Below the pieces are notes generated by a model. The model was given only the letters and a program-made list of their open reading frames with translations. It was not told the DNA's origin and did no database searches. From the NCBI GenBank assembly GCA_021324635.1, contig JAJPIS010000058.1, positions 169,958 through 233,957 on the forward strand: a DNA stretch of 64,000 nucleotides, read 5' to 3'. The DNA comes from Gemmatimonadota bacterium (lineage in GTDB: Bacteria; Gemmatimonadota; Gemmatimonadetes; Gemmatimonadales; Gemmatimonadaceae). Made by a program: the position numbers and the translations under genes. This document shows positions 22,406 through 31,566 of the stretch, one piece after another. Numbering within the stretch: the first letter of the stretch is position 1; every line of letters begins with the position of its first letter.

Positions 22406-24985
22406 GTGAAGCGCAGTCGGCGGATCGCCGGGGCCGTCATCATCGCCGTGGCCGCGATGCTCCTCATCGGCCGCGTGCTTTCTGGCCTCTACGTCGACTA
22501 CCAGTGGTTCGCCGCGATGCGGGCGGCGAGTGTCTGGCGCGTGCACCTGGTGAACCGCGTGCTCCTGTCGGGATGCACGATCCTGGCGACCACGCTGTTC
22601 GCGTTCGCGAACCTGTATGCGGTCCGCCGTTCGATCGTGTCGATTGTGCTGCCGCGCCGCATGGGCAACCTCGAGATCGGAGAAGAGGTGCCGGGCCGCT
22701 ATCTGACCGGACTCACGGTCGCCGCCTCGATCGTGCTCGGCATTCTGCTGGCGTTACCGCCGGAGCCCTGGACGCTGCTCGCGGGTGCGCGCTACGGCCT
22801 GCCGTTCGGCGACACGGATCCGTACTTCCAGTCCGACCTCGGCTTCTACGTTTACTGGCTTCCGCTCGAGAATGCCCTGTACGTGCGGGCGCTGCTCGTT
22901 CTGTTCGGCACGGCGATCGCCGTCATCGTGCTCTACGTCGCCGTGACCCCGAGCCTGCGGTGGGACCGGACACGCTTCCGCATCACGGCGCACGTACGCC
23001 GCCACGTCGCTGCCCTGACCCCCTGCTTCTTCGCCCTCGTGGCGTGGAACTACCGCCTCAACGCCTACGCCGTCCTCGCCCATGGCGGGGGACCGAGCGG
23101 CCTCTTCACGGCCACCGACCAGCACGTCGTCATTCCCGCCGACCGGGCGCTCGCGCTCCTGCTCCTCGCGGCGGGGATCGTCGCGGGCGTCGCGCTCTGG
23201 CGGGGACAGATCCGGACGACGCTCGCCGTCCTGACGGTCTCGTTGGTCGTGCTGGCGGCGTACCACATCAGCCTGCCGCTCGTCGAGCACGCCGCGCCGG
23301 GGATCGTGGAGGACCACCGGGATCCGTACGCCGTGCTCCGGGGGCAGGCGACCCGCGAGGCGTATGGCGTCCGCCGCATGGCCACGGCCGGCGGCGCCCG
23401 CGCCCCCGCGCACTACTCATCGCTCGCCGCTGCGGCGGCCGAGATCTCGATCTGGGACCCGGGGGCGCTGACGCAGGCGCTGGAGCGCAGTCGGGGGCGC
23501 GGGCGAATCGCCGACGCCGTCGCCTGGCGAACGTCCCCGGCCGGGCTCCTCGCGGTCGCCGTGGAGATCGGCTCGGCCGCCGGTGCGGGGGAGAGCCCCG
23601 GCCTCGCGCTGCCGATGGGGGCCCTGATCCCGGTGCGGGCCACGACGGCGGACGATCGCGGCGCTCCGGAGCGCACGGACCTGGTCGGGCGACCGAGCGC
23701 CGACGATGTGCTCATTCCGCCCGTGCTCGTGCACACGGCGGCCAGTGGGCCGGTGATCGTGGCCGACTCGCTCGGCCGGATCGCCGCCCCCGAGATCGAC
23801 GGCTTCGTGGCCCGCCTGGCCAACGCCTGGAGCGAGCAGCGCCTGGGCCTGATCGCGGCCGATCTCCCGGGTCCGCATCCCAAGCTGGTCGCCCACCGGG
23901 ATGTCCTGGACCGCGTCCGACGGGTCGCCCCGTTCTTCGTCACCGGTGGAGTGGTCTGGCCGGTCGTCGACGCCGACTCGGTCTATTGGGTCATGGACCT
24001 GTACTCGAGCGCCGAGCTCTATCCACTCAGCCAGCACTTCTACCTGGTGGGAGAGGAGCGCAGCTACTTCCAGCACGCGGCGACCGCGTTCGTGCAGGCG
24101 CACACGGGGCGCGTGACGCTGGTCGCCGACTCGGCGCGAGACCCGATTGCCGAGACGTGGGTGCGCCGGTTTCCCGAGCTTTTCGTGCCCTGGTCGGCGC
24201 TGCCGCCGGCCCTCGCCGCTGGCGCCCCGCCGCCGACCGACGCGGCGCTCGCGATGGCGGCGGCGTTCGGCGCGGCCGGGGTCCGGACGCCGGCCGGTGC
24301 CGACGGGTCCCGGGGGCCCGCCCACGTTCCCTCCGAGAACGTCGACTCTCTGCTGACCGGCGGCGAGCCCCCCTGTCTGGCCGGCGTCGGGGCGGGCGGG
24401 GCGCGCGGGGCGGGCGGGGCGGGCGGGTCGTGCAGTTGGCCGGTGCCGCTCACCGACGCATCGGGGCGGGTGACGGGGCTCGTCGCGGCCGTGGGGGGCC
24501 CAGAGCGGGGGGTCGTCTGGATTCCCCTCGATACGAGCGTCGTCCGCTGGGCGGGGTCGATGGACCATCTACGCAGCGCGATCGACTCGGCGCTCGGCAG
24601 CCGGCGGGAGCCTGCGCTGGCGCGGGGGCGGGTGCGTCCGTTCGTCGTCGGCGCAGCGCTGGCGCTGGCCCAGCCCGTGTACGCGTGGCGCGCCGACGGG
24701 CCACCCGCACTCCTCGATGTCGCGGCCCTGGCCGGTGACTCGACCCTCGCCGTTCGTTCACTCGTCGAGGCGACGAGCGCCGAACCCGCGGTTGCTCCCG
24801 GCGCGGCGGACGGCCCGGCGACCACCGGCGCGGCCTTTCGGGTTCGCGTGGCGGCGCTGTACGACTCCATGCAGGCGGCCCTCCGCCGCGGCGATCTGAC
24901 GGCCTTCGGCGCCGCGTACGGCGAGCTGGGACGCCTCCTGGGCCGGCCACCGGAGCCGCGCGCTGCGGCGCCGCCCGGGCGGTGA
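22406..24985 (+). CDS. UPF0182 family integral membrane protein
   Basis: Large membrane protein of the UPF0182 (COG1615) family, function unknown, 859 residues. About seven hydrophobic helices fill residues 1-300. The family landmarks are LYVDYQWFAAM after helix 1 and DPYFQSDLGFYVYWLPL near residues 138-155. The remainder is a large soluble, presumably extracytoplasmic, part. Residues about 605-675 are a Gly/Ala/Pro-rich insert that interrupts the soluble domain, and the C-terminal 50 residues are Ala/Pro-rich. The GTG at 22406 is the last of three CGTGAAGC octamers spaced 11 nt apart, each in a different frame; only this one opens the long frame. Confidence 0.8.
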   Translation: MKRSRRIAGAVIIAVAAMLLIGRVLSGLYVDYQWFAAMRAASVWRVHLVNRVLLSGCTILATTLFAFANLYAVRRSIVSIVLPRRMGNLEIGEEVPGRYLTGLTVAASIVLGILLALPPEPWTLLAGARYGLPFGDTDPYFQSDLGFYVYWLPLENALYVRALLVLFGTAIAVIVLYVAVTPSLRWDRTRFRITAHVRRHVAALTPCFFALVAWNYRLNAYAVLAHGGGPSGLFTATDQHVVIPADRALALLLLAAGIVAGVALWRGQIRTTLAVLTVSLVVLAAYHISLPLVEHAAPGIVEDHRDPYAVLRGQATREAYGVRRMATAGGARAPAHYSSLAAAAAEISIWDPGALTQALERSRGRGRIADAVAWRTSPAGLLAVAVEIGSAAGAGESPGLALPMGALIPVRATTADDRGAPERTDLVGRPSADDVLIPPVLVHTAASGPVIVADSLGRIAAPEIDGFVARLANAWSEQRLGLIAADLPGPHPKLVAHRDVLDRVRRVAPFFVTGGVVWPVVDADSVYWVMDLYSSAELYPLSQHFYLVGEERSYFQHAATAFVQAHTGRVTLVADSARDPIAETWVRRFPELFVPWSALPPALAAGAPPPTDAALAMAAAFGAAGVRTPAGADGSRGPAHVPSENVDSLLTGGEPPCLAGVGAGGARGAGGAGGSCSWPVPLTDASGRVTGLVAAVGGPERGVVWIPLDTSVVRWAGSMDHLRSAIDSALGSRREPALARGRVRPFVVGAALALAQPVYAWRADGPPALLDVAALAGDSTLAVRSLVEATSAEPAVAPGAADGPATTGAAFRVRVAALYDSMQAALRRGDLTAFGAAYGELGRLLGRPPEPRAAAPPGR

Positions 24986-25007
24986 CGGTCGTGCCCCATG
25001 GCGCGGC

Positions 25008-25065
25008 CCGACACCGTCCTCGCAGCCCGCTACCCTGATCGACCGGCCGTCGGACCCAATAGTTT
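25008..25065 (+). promoter_or_regulatory. Possible sucC promoter region
   Basis: Two weak arrangements are visible. One is CCGACA (25008-25013), 17 bp, TACCCT (25031-25036). The other is a -10-like TAGTTTC at 25060 without a good -35. The second hexamer is identical to the kdsB -10. Confidence 0.3.
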
Positions 25066-25102
25066 CCTCCTACCACCACGACAAACGACCTCTGGAGCGC
25101 GA

Positions 25103-26248
25103 GTGAACATCCACGAGTACCAAGCGAAGGAACTCCTCCGTCAGTCCGGGATACCCGTCCAGCCCGGAGCCGTTGCAACGACGCCGGCCGAGGCCGAGGC
25201 GATCGCCCAGCAGTACGGGGGGGCGGTGGTCGTGAAGGCCCAGGTCCACGCGGGTGGGCGGGGCAAGGCGGGCGGCGTGAAGCTCGCGCGGACGCCTGCC
25301 GAGGCACGGGCAGCGGCCGAACGGATCCTCGGCATGTCGATCAAGGGCCTCGTCGTCCAGCGCGTGCTCGTGGCGCAAGCGGCCGACATCGCATCCGAGG
25401 CCTACGTCGGCATCATCATCGACCGCGCGTCGAAGCGGCCCGTGGTCATGGTGAGCCCGGCGGGTGGCATGGACATCGAGGAGGTCGCGGCCAGCACACC
25501 CGAGCGTATCCGCCGGCTCGCCGTCGACACCCGGTATGGACTCCAGAGCTTCGAGGCGATGGAGCTCGCGTTCTTCCTGTACCCCGATGTGCGCCAGGCC
25601 CGCGCCGCCGCGCGGATCCTGCGGCAGCTCTACAATGCGTTCATGGAACACGGCGCATCGCTGGCGGAGATCAACCCGCTGGTGACGACCCCTGCGGGTG
25701 ACCTGGTGGCCGTCGACGCCAAGATCTCCGTCGACGACAATGAGCTCGAGCGGCACCCCGACCTGGCCGCGCTGCGGGACGAGAGCGCCGAGGCGCCGAG
25801 CGAGACCGAGGCTCGCCGCGCGAACCTCACGTTCATCAAGCTCGAGGGCAACGTCGGCTGCGTCGTGAACGGGGCGGGACTCGCGATGGCGACGATGGAC
25901 CTCGTGAAGCATTACGGTGGCGAGCCCGCGAACTTCCTCGACATCGGTGGATCGTCGAATCCCGACAAGGTCGTGAGCGCGCTCCGGATCATCACCCGGG
26001 ATCGCGCCGTGCGGGTCATCCTGTTCAACATCTTCGGCGGCATCACGCGGACCGACGACGTGGCCACCGGCATCGTGGCCGCGATCCGGCAGAGTCCACT
26101 GACGGTCCCGATCGTGATCCGGCTCACGGGCACGAACGAGGAGGAGGCGGTGCGGATTCTCGCCGGTGCCGGGTTGTCGGCGATGACGGACATGGATGAG
26201 GCGGTGCGCGCGGCCGTGTCGTTGGTGGGCGCGGGGAAGGCGGCATGA
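25103..26248 (+). CDS. sucC: Succinyl-CoA synthetase beta subunit
   Basis: ATP-grasp subunit of succinyl-CoA synthetase (succinate + CoA + NTP), 381 residues. The GTG at 25103 gives the standard start [30 protein letters not shown] is the nucleotide-binding region, [17 protein letters not shown] the Mg-binding segment, and the C-terminal [12 protein letters not shown] with RLTGTNEEE forms the CoA-ligase half. An AG-rich SD-like GGAGCG lies 5 nt upstream. The gene overlaps sucD by 4 nt (ATGA). Confidence 0.96.
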   Translation: MNIHEYQAKELLRQSGIPVQPGAVATTPAEAEAIAQQYGGAVVVKAQVHAGGRGKAGGVKLARTPAEARAAAERILGMSIKGLVVQRVLVAQAADIASEAYVGIIIDRASKRPVVMVSPAGGMDIEEVAASTPERIRRLAVDTRYGLQSFEAMELAFFLYPDVRQARAAARILRQLYNAFMEHGASLAEINPLVTTPAGDLVAVDAKISVDDNELERHPDLAALRDESAEAPSETEARRANLTFIKLEGNVGCVVNGAGLAMATMDLVKHYGGEPANFLDIGGSSNPDKVVSALRIITRDRAVRVILFNIFGGITRTDDVATGIVAAIRQSPLTVPIVIRLTGTNEEEAVRILAGAGLSAMTDMDEAVRAAVSLVGAGKAA

Positions 26249-27141
26249 GCATCTTCATCGATGGTCGGACGCGACTGCTGGTCCAGGGGATCACCGGACG
26301 CGATGGCTCGTTCCACACCCGCCAGATGGCCGAGTACGGGACGCGGGTGGTCGCCGGGGTGACACCCGGGAAGGGGGGGCAAACCTTCGACGCCGGGGCG
26401 GTGCGGGTCCCCATCTTCAACACGGTGGCCGACGCCGCCGAGGCGACCGGCGCCAATGTCAGTGTCATCTATGTCCCCCCGCTCTTCGCGGCCGACGCGA
26501 TGATGGAGGCCGCCGAGGCGGGGATCCCGCTCGTGGTGTGCATCACCGAAGGGGTGCCGGTGCTCGACATGACGCGGGTCTATCCGTTCATCCGCGACCA
26601 CGGCGCTCGGCTCATCGGACCGAACTGTCCAGGGCTGATCACGCCCGGCGTGTGCAAGGTCGGCATCATTCCGGGGCGCATCTGCACGCCGGGCTCGGTG
26701 GGCCTCGTCAGCCGGTCCGGCACCCTCACGTACGAGGTGGTGAACCAGTTGACGCGCGTCGGGCTCGGGCAGACGACCTGCGTGGGCATCGGCGGTGATC
26801 CGATCAATGGCACGAACTTCATCGACTGTTTGGCTGCGTTCGAGGCCGACCCGGCGACCACGGCCGTCGTGATGATCGGCGAGATCGGTGGCACGGACGA
26901 GCAGGACGCCGCGCGGTTCGTGGCCGAGCGCATGACGAAGCCGGTGATCGGGTTCATCGCCGGCCGCACGGCCCCGCCGGGGCGACGCATGGGACACGCG
27001 GGTGCGATCATCTCCGGGTCGACCGGCACCGCCGCCGAGAAGGTGCAGGCGATGACCGATGCCGGCATCCCGGTCGCCGACCGACCCGCCGATGTCGTCC
27101 CGCTCCTCCGCGAGCGGCTGGACGCCAGCGTCCGTCGCTAG
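26245..27141 (+). CDS. sucD: Succinyl-CoA synthetase alpha subunit
   Basis: CoA-binding subunit that carries the phosphohistidine intermediate, 298 residues. [14 protein letters not shown] and GVTPGKGG are the CoA site, [10 protein letters not shown] the central motif, and [10 protein letters not shown] contains the phosphorylated His251. It is coupled to sucC by an ATGA overlap. With mdh and sdh in the same window, several TCA steps from succinyl-CoA to oxaloacetate are covered; fumarase is not seen. Confidence 0.96.
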   Translation: MSIFIDGRTRLLVQGITGRDGSFHTRQMAEYGTRVVAGVTPGKGGQTFDAGAVRVPIFNTVADAAEATGANVSVIYVPPLFAADAMMEAAEAGIPLVVCITEGVPVLDMTRVYPFIRDHGARLIGPNCPGLITPGVCKVGIIPGRICTPGSVGLVSRSGTLTYEVVNQLTRVGLGQTTCVGIGGDPINGTNFIDCLAAFEADPATTAVVMIGEIGGTDEQDAARFVAERMTKPVIGFIAGRTAPPGRRMGHAGAIISGSTGTAAEKVQAMTDAGIPVADRPADVVPLLRERLDASVRR

Positions 27142-27185
27142 CGGGGGCGGACCTCTCCTCGGCTCATGACACGCCCCCGCCTCCG

Positions 27186-28085
27186 GTGAACCTGGCCGAC
27201 TTTCTGCTGCCCCAGCGCGTCGTCGTGCCGATCGACGCCGAGACCGTCGATAGCGCGGCGCGCGTGCTGCGCGACCGCCTGGTGGCGAGCGGTGCGGTCT
27301 CCGACGCGGACAAGCTGCGGCGCCGCATGAACGAGGATCGGCCGGAAGACATCGTGGCGATGGGTGACCGTGCCTTCCTGCTGCACTACCGCACCGATGC
27401 GACGACGACGCTCTGCGTCGCACTCGGCACCTCGCCCGACCCCATCTGCCGCGAGCTGACGGAGGGCGATCGCCAGTGCGCCCGCATCCTGCTCCTCGTC
27501 GTGGCGCCTCCGCGTTTCGCGGCGCGGTATCTCCAAGTCGTTGGGGCGTTCGCCCGCTTCCTGTCGAGCGCCGACCGCGTCGATCGCGTCCTCGGCGCGC
27601 CCACGGCCGACGCCCTCGCGGCGCTCCCCGAGTTCCGCGAGTACGAGCTCCCGCCGCAACTCACAGTGCGCGACCTCATGAGCGAGCGGCCACGAGTGAC
27701 GCAGGCCGACGCACCGCTTCGCGACGCCGCACGGGAGATGGTTCGGGCCCGGATCGGGGCGCTGCCGGTCGTCGACACGGACGGCCGGCTGCTCGGCATG
27801 CTGTCGGAGCGCGAGCTGGTGCGGGATCTCCTCGCCACCTACCTCCAGCGCGAGATACTCGGCACGGCGGTCCGGGCCCCGATTGCCGCCGGCAAGGATC
27901 CACGCCGGACGGTGCGGGATGTCATGACGCGCCAGGTCCTCTGCGTGTCGCCGGACCAGCCGCTCGCGGAAGCGGCATCCCTCATGGTGAACAAGGACCT
28001 CGGCCGCGTGCCGGTCGTCCGCGATGGCCGGGTGGTCGGATTCCTCACCCGGGGGGACATCGTGCGTAAATTGATCGGCTCGTAG
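27186..28085 (+). CDS. PTS EIIA-like domain fused to paired CBS domains
   Basis: Two-part cytosolic protein of 299 residues. Residues 1-145 resemble the fructose/mannitol-type PTS EIIA fold; GDRAFLLHYRTDATTTLCVALG lines up with the EIIA active-site stretch, keeping a His (His67) but with Leu instead of Pro before it. Residues 158-299 are two CBS domains (VRDLMSERPRVTQAD...GALPVVDTDGRLLGM and VRDVMTRQVLCVSPD...GRVPVVRDGRVVGF), which usually bind adenine nucleotides. No EI, HPr or EIIB/C is in the window, so a regulatory role responding to energy charge is more likely than sugar uptake. It starts with GTG 44 nt after sucD. Confidence 0.75.
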   Translation: MNLADFLLPQRVVVPIDAETVDSAARVLRDRLVASGAVSDADKLRRRMNEDRPEDIVAMGDRAFLLHYRTDATTTLCVALGTSPDPICRELTEGDRQCARILLLVVAPPRFAARYLQVVGAFARFLSSADRVDRVLGAPTADALAALPEFREYELPPQLTVRDLMSERPRVTQADAPLRDAAREMVRARIGALPVVDTDGRLLGMLSERELVRDLLATYLQREILGTAVRAPIAAGKDPRRTVRDVMTRQVLCVSPDQPLAEAASLMVNKDLGRVPVVRDGRVVGFLTRGDIVRKLIGS

Positions 28086-28117
28086 TCGCCCCTCGACCTC
28101 GACCCTCCACCTCCTCC

Positions 28118-28546
28118 ATGCCAGCGGACCGGACCCTCACCATCATCAAGCCCGACGCCTTCGGTCGCGGGCTGGCCGGCAAGATCATCGCCCACCTCGA
28201 GGACGCGGGGTTCCGGATCTCCGTTGCCCGAGTCGTCCACCTCTCGCGCGAGCAGGCGGGTGCGTTCTACGAAATCCATCGCGAGCGCCCCTTCTTCGCA
28301 TCGCTGGTCGCGTTCATGACGTCGGGGCCGTGCATGCCGATCGTTCTCACGCGGGCCGACGCCGTGGCGGCGCTCCGCCGCGTCATCGGGGCGACGGATC
28401 CGCGCGAGGCTGAGGCCGGGACGGTTCGGCGGTTGTACGCCGAATCCAAGGAGCGCAACGCGATCCACGCCTCGGACTCCGACGAGAACGCCGCGCGGGA
28501 GGCGGCCTTCTTCTTTTCCGACATCGAGGTGCTCGGGGCCCGCTGA
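28118..28546 (+). CDS. ndk: Nucleoside diphosphate kinase
   Basis: Cytosolic enzyme equalising NTP and dNTP pools by a phosphohistidine ping-pong mechanism. It has 142 residues, the normal length. TLTIIKPDAFGRGLAGKI is the N-terminal signature and RNAIHASDSDENA contains the catalytic His117. The leader before the ATG is pyrimidine-rich with no Shine-Dalgarno. It is probably co-transcribed with sucCD and the EIIA-CBS gene. Confidence 0.97.
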   Translation: MPADRTLTIIKPDAFGRGLAGKIIAHLEDAGFRISVARVVHLSREQAGAFYEIHRERPFFASLVAFMTSGPCMPIVLTRADAVAALRRVIGATDPREAEAGTVRRLYAESKERNAIHASDSDENAAREAAFFFSDIEVLGAR

Positions 28547-28618
28547 GCGGCGGCCGCCCCGCGAGGGCGCGTTCACGGGGACGGCGGTCGATCGCGTAAC
28601 TCCGCGTCGGGGCGGAAC

Positions 28619-28647
28619 TTGATTCGTGTCCGGGCGGTGTCTACATT
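28619..28647 (+). promoter_or_regulatory. Promoter for the DUF177-rpmF-fatty acid operon
   Basis: TTGATT (28619-28624), 17 bp, TACATT (28642-28647). The ATG follows after only 8 nt, where transcription would be expected to start, so the mRNA is predicted to be leaderless. Confidence 0.6.
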
Positions 28648-28655
28648 GCGGGGTT

Positions 28656-29180
28656 ATGCTGGTATTTGACCTTCGGGCGCTCGCGGCCGGGGCGGCAGTG
28701 GTGGACGATGTCCTCTCACCGGCCGACCCCGTCTGGGAGGAGCACGACCGCGTGCCGGTCGAAGGGGTCCGGGTCAACGGACGGCTCTCGGCAGCCGGGC
28801 CGGGGCGGTTCTACTTCAGCGGCCAGATTGCCGGGATGACAGACGATGCGTGCCGCCGGTGCCTCACCGAGGTCGAGATCGACGTGCGCGAGCGCGTGCA
28901 GTGCCTCTTTGCCGAGAACGGTGCCGACGATGCGGATGACCCTGACGTGTACCTCTTCGAGCCGCGCTCGCACGAGATCGACATACGCCCCGCGGTGCGG
29001 GAGCAGTGGCTGTTGAGCGTGCCGCCGTTCACCCAATGTCGGGACGACTGCGCGGGGCTGTGCCCGACCTGCGGTGCAGACCTCAATGCTGGACCGTGCG
29101 GGTGCGAGGAGCCGATCGACGATCGCTGGAGCGCGTTGCGCCAGCACGGCTCGCACGGCGACGAGCCGAGTCGACCGTGA
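28656..29180 (+). CDS. DUF177 (YceD) family protein
   Basis: Small protein of the YceD/DUF177 family, which is linked to 23S rRNA metabolism and is usually encoded directly before rpmF. It has 174 residues from the ATG at 28656; an upstream in-frame GTG lies inside the promoter and is rejected. Four Cys are arranged as CRRC (about residue 59) and CRDDCAGLCPTCG (about residue 130), a putative metal site typical of the longer family members. The C-terminal tail after CGCEEPIDDRW is hydrophilic. rpmF begins 81 nt downstream. Confidence 0.85.
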   Translation: MLVFDLRALAAGAAVVDDVLSPADPVWEEHDRVPVEGVRVNGRLSAAGPGRFYFSGQIAGMTDDACRRCLTEVEIDVRERVQCLFAENGADDADDPDVYLFEPRSHEIDIRPAVREQWLLSVPPFTQCRDDCAGLCPTCGADLNAGPCGCEEPIDDRWSALRQHGSHGDEPSRP

Positions 29181-29261
29181 CGATCCGGCGACTCTGGGTA
29201 CCGTGATCCGACCGACACCGTTCCTACTCCCCCCCTCTCGATCCCTCGACCACACTGACCG

Positions 29262-29444
29262 ATGGCCGTCCCGAAGCGCCGGACCTCGAAGCGAAAGAAG
29301 CGCGCGCGCAACACGCACAAGATCGCGCCCGCGATCGCCCTGCAAGCCTGCCCGCGCTGTCAGAGCCCGAAACGCCCGCACCGCGTGTGCGAGGAGTGCG
29401 GGTACTATGCGGGTGAACAGCGAGTCGCGGCCCGGGAAGCCTAA
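29262..29444 (+). CDS. rpmF: 50S ribosomal protein L32
   Basis: Structural protein of the large ribosomal subunit, 60 residues. It begins MAVPKRRTSKRKKRARNTHK as almost all L32 proteins do. It is the zinc-binding form, with CPRC and CEEC knuckles at about residues 30-33 and 43-46. The preceding 40 nt are strongly pyrimidine-rich, without a Shine-Dalgarno. The gene pair DUF177-rpmF followed by plsX is a widely conserved order. Confidence 0.97.
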   Translation: MAVPKRRTSKRKKRARNTHKIAPAIALQACPRCQSPKRPHRVCEECGYYAGEQRVAAREA

Positions 29445-29446
29445 CC

Positions 29447-30511
29447 TTGGCGCGCATCGCGTTGGACGCCATGGGGGGCGACCACGCTCCCCGTGCGCCC
29501 GTCACCGGCGCGTTGCTCGCCCTCGCTGAGCTCGACGCCGCACATACGATTCAACTCGTCGGACGCGCGGGCGTCGTCACGGAGCAGCTCGAGACGCTGC
29601 TTGGCGGGGAACACGCGCGGCTCCGGGCGCTTCGCGCACGTCTCGAGCTGATCGATGCGCCGGACGTGATCGACATGGCGGATCGCCCCTCGGTGGCGCT
29701 GCGGGGCAAGGTCCAGAGCTCGATGGTGGTCGGCCTCCGGCTCCAGGCGGACGGGCGATCGGACGCGTTCGTCTCGGCGGGAAACACGGGCGCCCAGATG
29801 GCCGCCTCCAAGGAGCTCCTGTCTCTGCACCCGGGGCTTCGCCGCCCCGCCATCTGCACCGTCTTCCCGACCGCCCGCCAGCCCGTGGTCGTGATCGACA
29901 GCGGGGCCAACGTCGATTGCTCGGCGGTGGAGCTGGCGCAGTTCGCGCGGCTCGGGTCGGTCTACGCCGAAGACATCCTCGGACGCGAGCGCCCGTGCGT
30001 GGGACTGCTCAGCGTCGGGGAGGAGCCGGAGAAGGGGAGTCGCGTCGTCAAGGAGGCGCATCAGCTGCTCCGGTGCGCCGGGCTCCACTTTCAGGGCAAC
30101 GTCGAGGGCCGGGATGTCGTCGCCGGTGCCAGCGACCGGGGGCCGATCGACGTCGTGGTCTGCGATGGCTTCGTCGGCAATGTGCTGCTCAAGTTCTACG
30201 AGGCGGTGCCGGCGCTCATGACGGAGCTCATGCTGCGCCAGGGCTTCGACCGAGACGCGCTCCGCGCCGCCTTCGCGCCGCTGGACTATGCCGAGCGGGG
30301 CGGGGCCCCTCTGCTCGGGGTCCGCGGCGTGAGCATCATCTCGCACGGCAAGTCGGGGGAGCGTGCGATCAAGAACGCGATCAAGGTGGCGCTCCGGGCG
30401 ATCGAGACGGATCTGTCGGCGCACATCGGCCGACGCCTCGCCGAGTCGGACGGCGGCGAGAGCCGATCCACCGCCGACTCGGTGGGCGCGAAGCGGACCG
30501 GCACCTCGTGA
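29447..30511 (+). CDS. plsX: Phosphate acyltransferase PlsX
   Basis: Peripheral membrane enzyme making acyl-phosphate from acyl-ACP for phospholipid synthesis, 354 residues. It starts with a rare TTG two bases after the rpmF stop; this start gives the universal N-terminus ARIALDAMGGDHAP. SAGNTGAQMAASK and CDGFVGNVLLKFYE are the other family motifs. The Ser/Arg-rich end after GRRLAESDGG is poorly conserved. The weak TTG start may keep PlsX expression below that of L32 on the same message. Confidence 0.95.
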   Translation: MARIALDAMGGDHAPRAPVTGALLALAELDAAHTIQLVGRAGVVTEQLETLLGGEHARLRALRARLELIDAPDVIDMADRPSVALRGKVQSSMVVGLRLQADGRSDAFVSAGNTGAQMAASKELLSLHPGLRRPAICTVFPTARQPVVVIDSGANVDCSAVELAQFARLGSVYAEDILGRERPCVGLLSVGEEPEKGSRVVKEAHQLLRCAGLHFQGNVEGRDVVAGASDRGPIDVVVCDGFVGNVLLKFYEAVPALMTELMLRQGFDRDALRAAFAPLDYAERGGAPLLGVRGVSIISHGKSGERAIKNAIKVALRAIETDLSAHIGRRLAESDGGESRSTADSVGAKRTGTS

Positions 30512-30560
30512 AGCGACCGCTCGCCTCCGCGGCCGGCACGGGGCGGTTCCCTCGGCCGTG

Positions 30561-30626
30561 ATGACCAATCACGACGTCGCGGGGATCGGCATCGGGACCT
30601 CGCCCGAATGGATCGCCCGGTTCTAG
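30561..30626 (+). pseudogene. Possible vestige of fabH between plsX and fabD
   Basis: A 21-codon frame (ATG 30561, TAG 30624) ends GIGIGTSPEWIARF. FabH proteins have a conserved TSDEWI...R segment near residue 30 and often end in ...RF or ...RW. This is the position where fabH lies in the common plsX-fabH-fabD order, and no full fabH is in the window. The match is short and could be chance; a small unrelated leader peptide is the alternative. Confidence 0.3.
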
Positions 30627-30627
30627 C

Positions 30628-31566
30628 GTGGACGTCGTCCTTCTCTTCCCAGGGCAGGGCTCGCAGAAGCCCGGAATGGGTCGGGACGTGGCCGCGGCGT
30701 TCCCCGCCGCGCGCGCCGTCTTCGACCAGGTCGACGCGACGCTCGGCACGCCGCTGTCGCGAGTCTGCTTCGAGGGGCCGGCCGACGAGCTGACGCTGAC
30801 CGACAACGCCCAGCCCGCGCTGTTCACGCATGGCGCCGCCGTCTGGGCCGCGACCCGCGAGCACCTCGGCGCACGCGTGCGGGCCGCCGCCGGCCACTCG
30901 CTGGGCGAGCACACGGCGTACTACGCGGCTGGCGCGCTCACCCTGGAGGCCGGCGCCCGTCTGGTCCGCCGGCGCGGTCAGCTCATGCGGCAGGCCGGCG
31001 ACGAACGCCCCGGGGCGATGGCCGCCATCCTGGGGGAGTTGACGACGTCCATCGACGCGCTCTGCGCTCGGGCGTCGTCGGAGGCGGGCGAGGTCGTTCC
31101 GGCCAACTACAACGCCGCGGAGCAGACCGTCGTCTCGGGAGAGGTGGCCGGGGTGGAACGTCTCATGGTGCTCGCCAAGGAGCACGGCGCAAAGCGGGCC
31201 GTCCGCCTGCCGGTGAGTGGCGCGTTCCATTCGCCCCTCATGCGTCCCTCGGAACCCGGGCTCCGGGCGGCGCTGGACGCGGCGGGCTTCACGGATCCAC
31301 GGGTTCCCATCTACTCGAACGTCGACGCCCAGCCATCGCGCTCGGCGGCCAGCGCCCGCGACGCGCTCCTCCGCCAGCTCACGGCGCCCGTGCGGTGGCT
31401 CGATGTCGTGCGCCGCCTCGCCGAGACCCATCCGCAGGCGCTGTTCGTGGAGATGGGGCCGGGGGCGGTCCTGACCGGCCTCACCAAGCGGATCGCCCCG
31501 GGCGTCGCGACCGCCACCTGCGGGACAGCCGCCGAGGTCGAGGCCCTTCTCGCGAGGATGACGTGA
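30628..31566 (+). CDS. fabD: Malonyl-CoA:ACP transacylase
   Basis: Loads malonyl units on acyl carrier protein for fatty acid elongation, 312 residues from a GTG. LFPGQGSQKPGMG is the N-terminal oxyanion loop, GHSLGEH carries the nucleophile Ser91, and SGAFHSPLM the catalytic His. Its GTG is one base after the stop of the possible fabH remnant. Its TGA overlaps the fabG ATG. Confidence 0.96.
   Translation: MDVVLLFPGQGSQKPGMGRDVAAAFPAARAVFDQVDATLGTPLSRVCFEGPADELTLTDNAQPALFTHGAAVWAATREHLGARVRAAAGHSLGEHTAYYAAGALTLEAGARLVRRRGQLMRQAGDERPGAMAAILGELTTSIDALCARASSEAGEVVPANYNAAEQTVVSGEVAGVERLMVLAKEHGAKRAVRLPVSGAFHSPLMRPSEPGLRAALDAAGFTDPRVPIYSNVDAQPSRSAASARDALLRQLTAPVRWLDVVRRLAETHPQALFVEMGPGAVLTGLTKRIAPGVATATCGTAAEVEALLARMT

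Noticed and set aside
28626..28655. Upstream GTG start of the DUF177 gene
   Set aside because: It lies between the -35 and -10 of the promoter and would not be transcribed from it.
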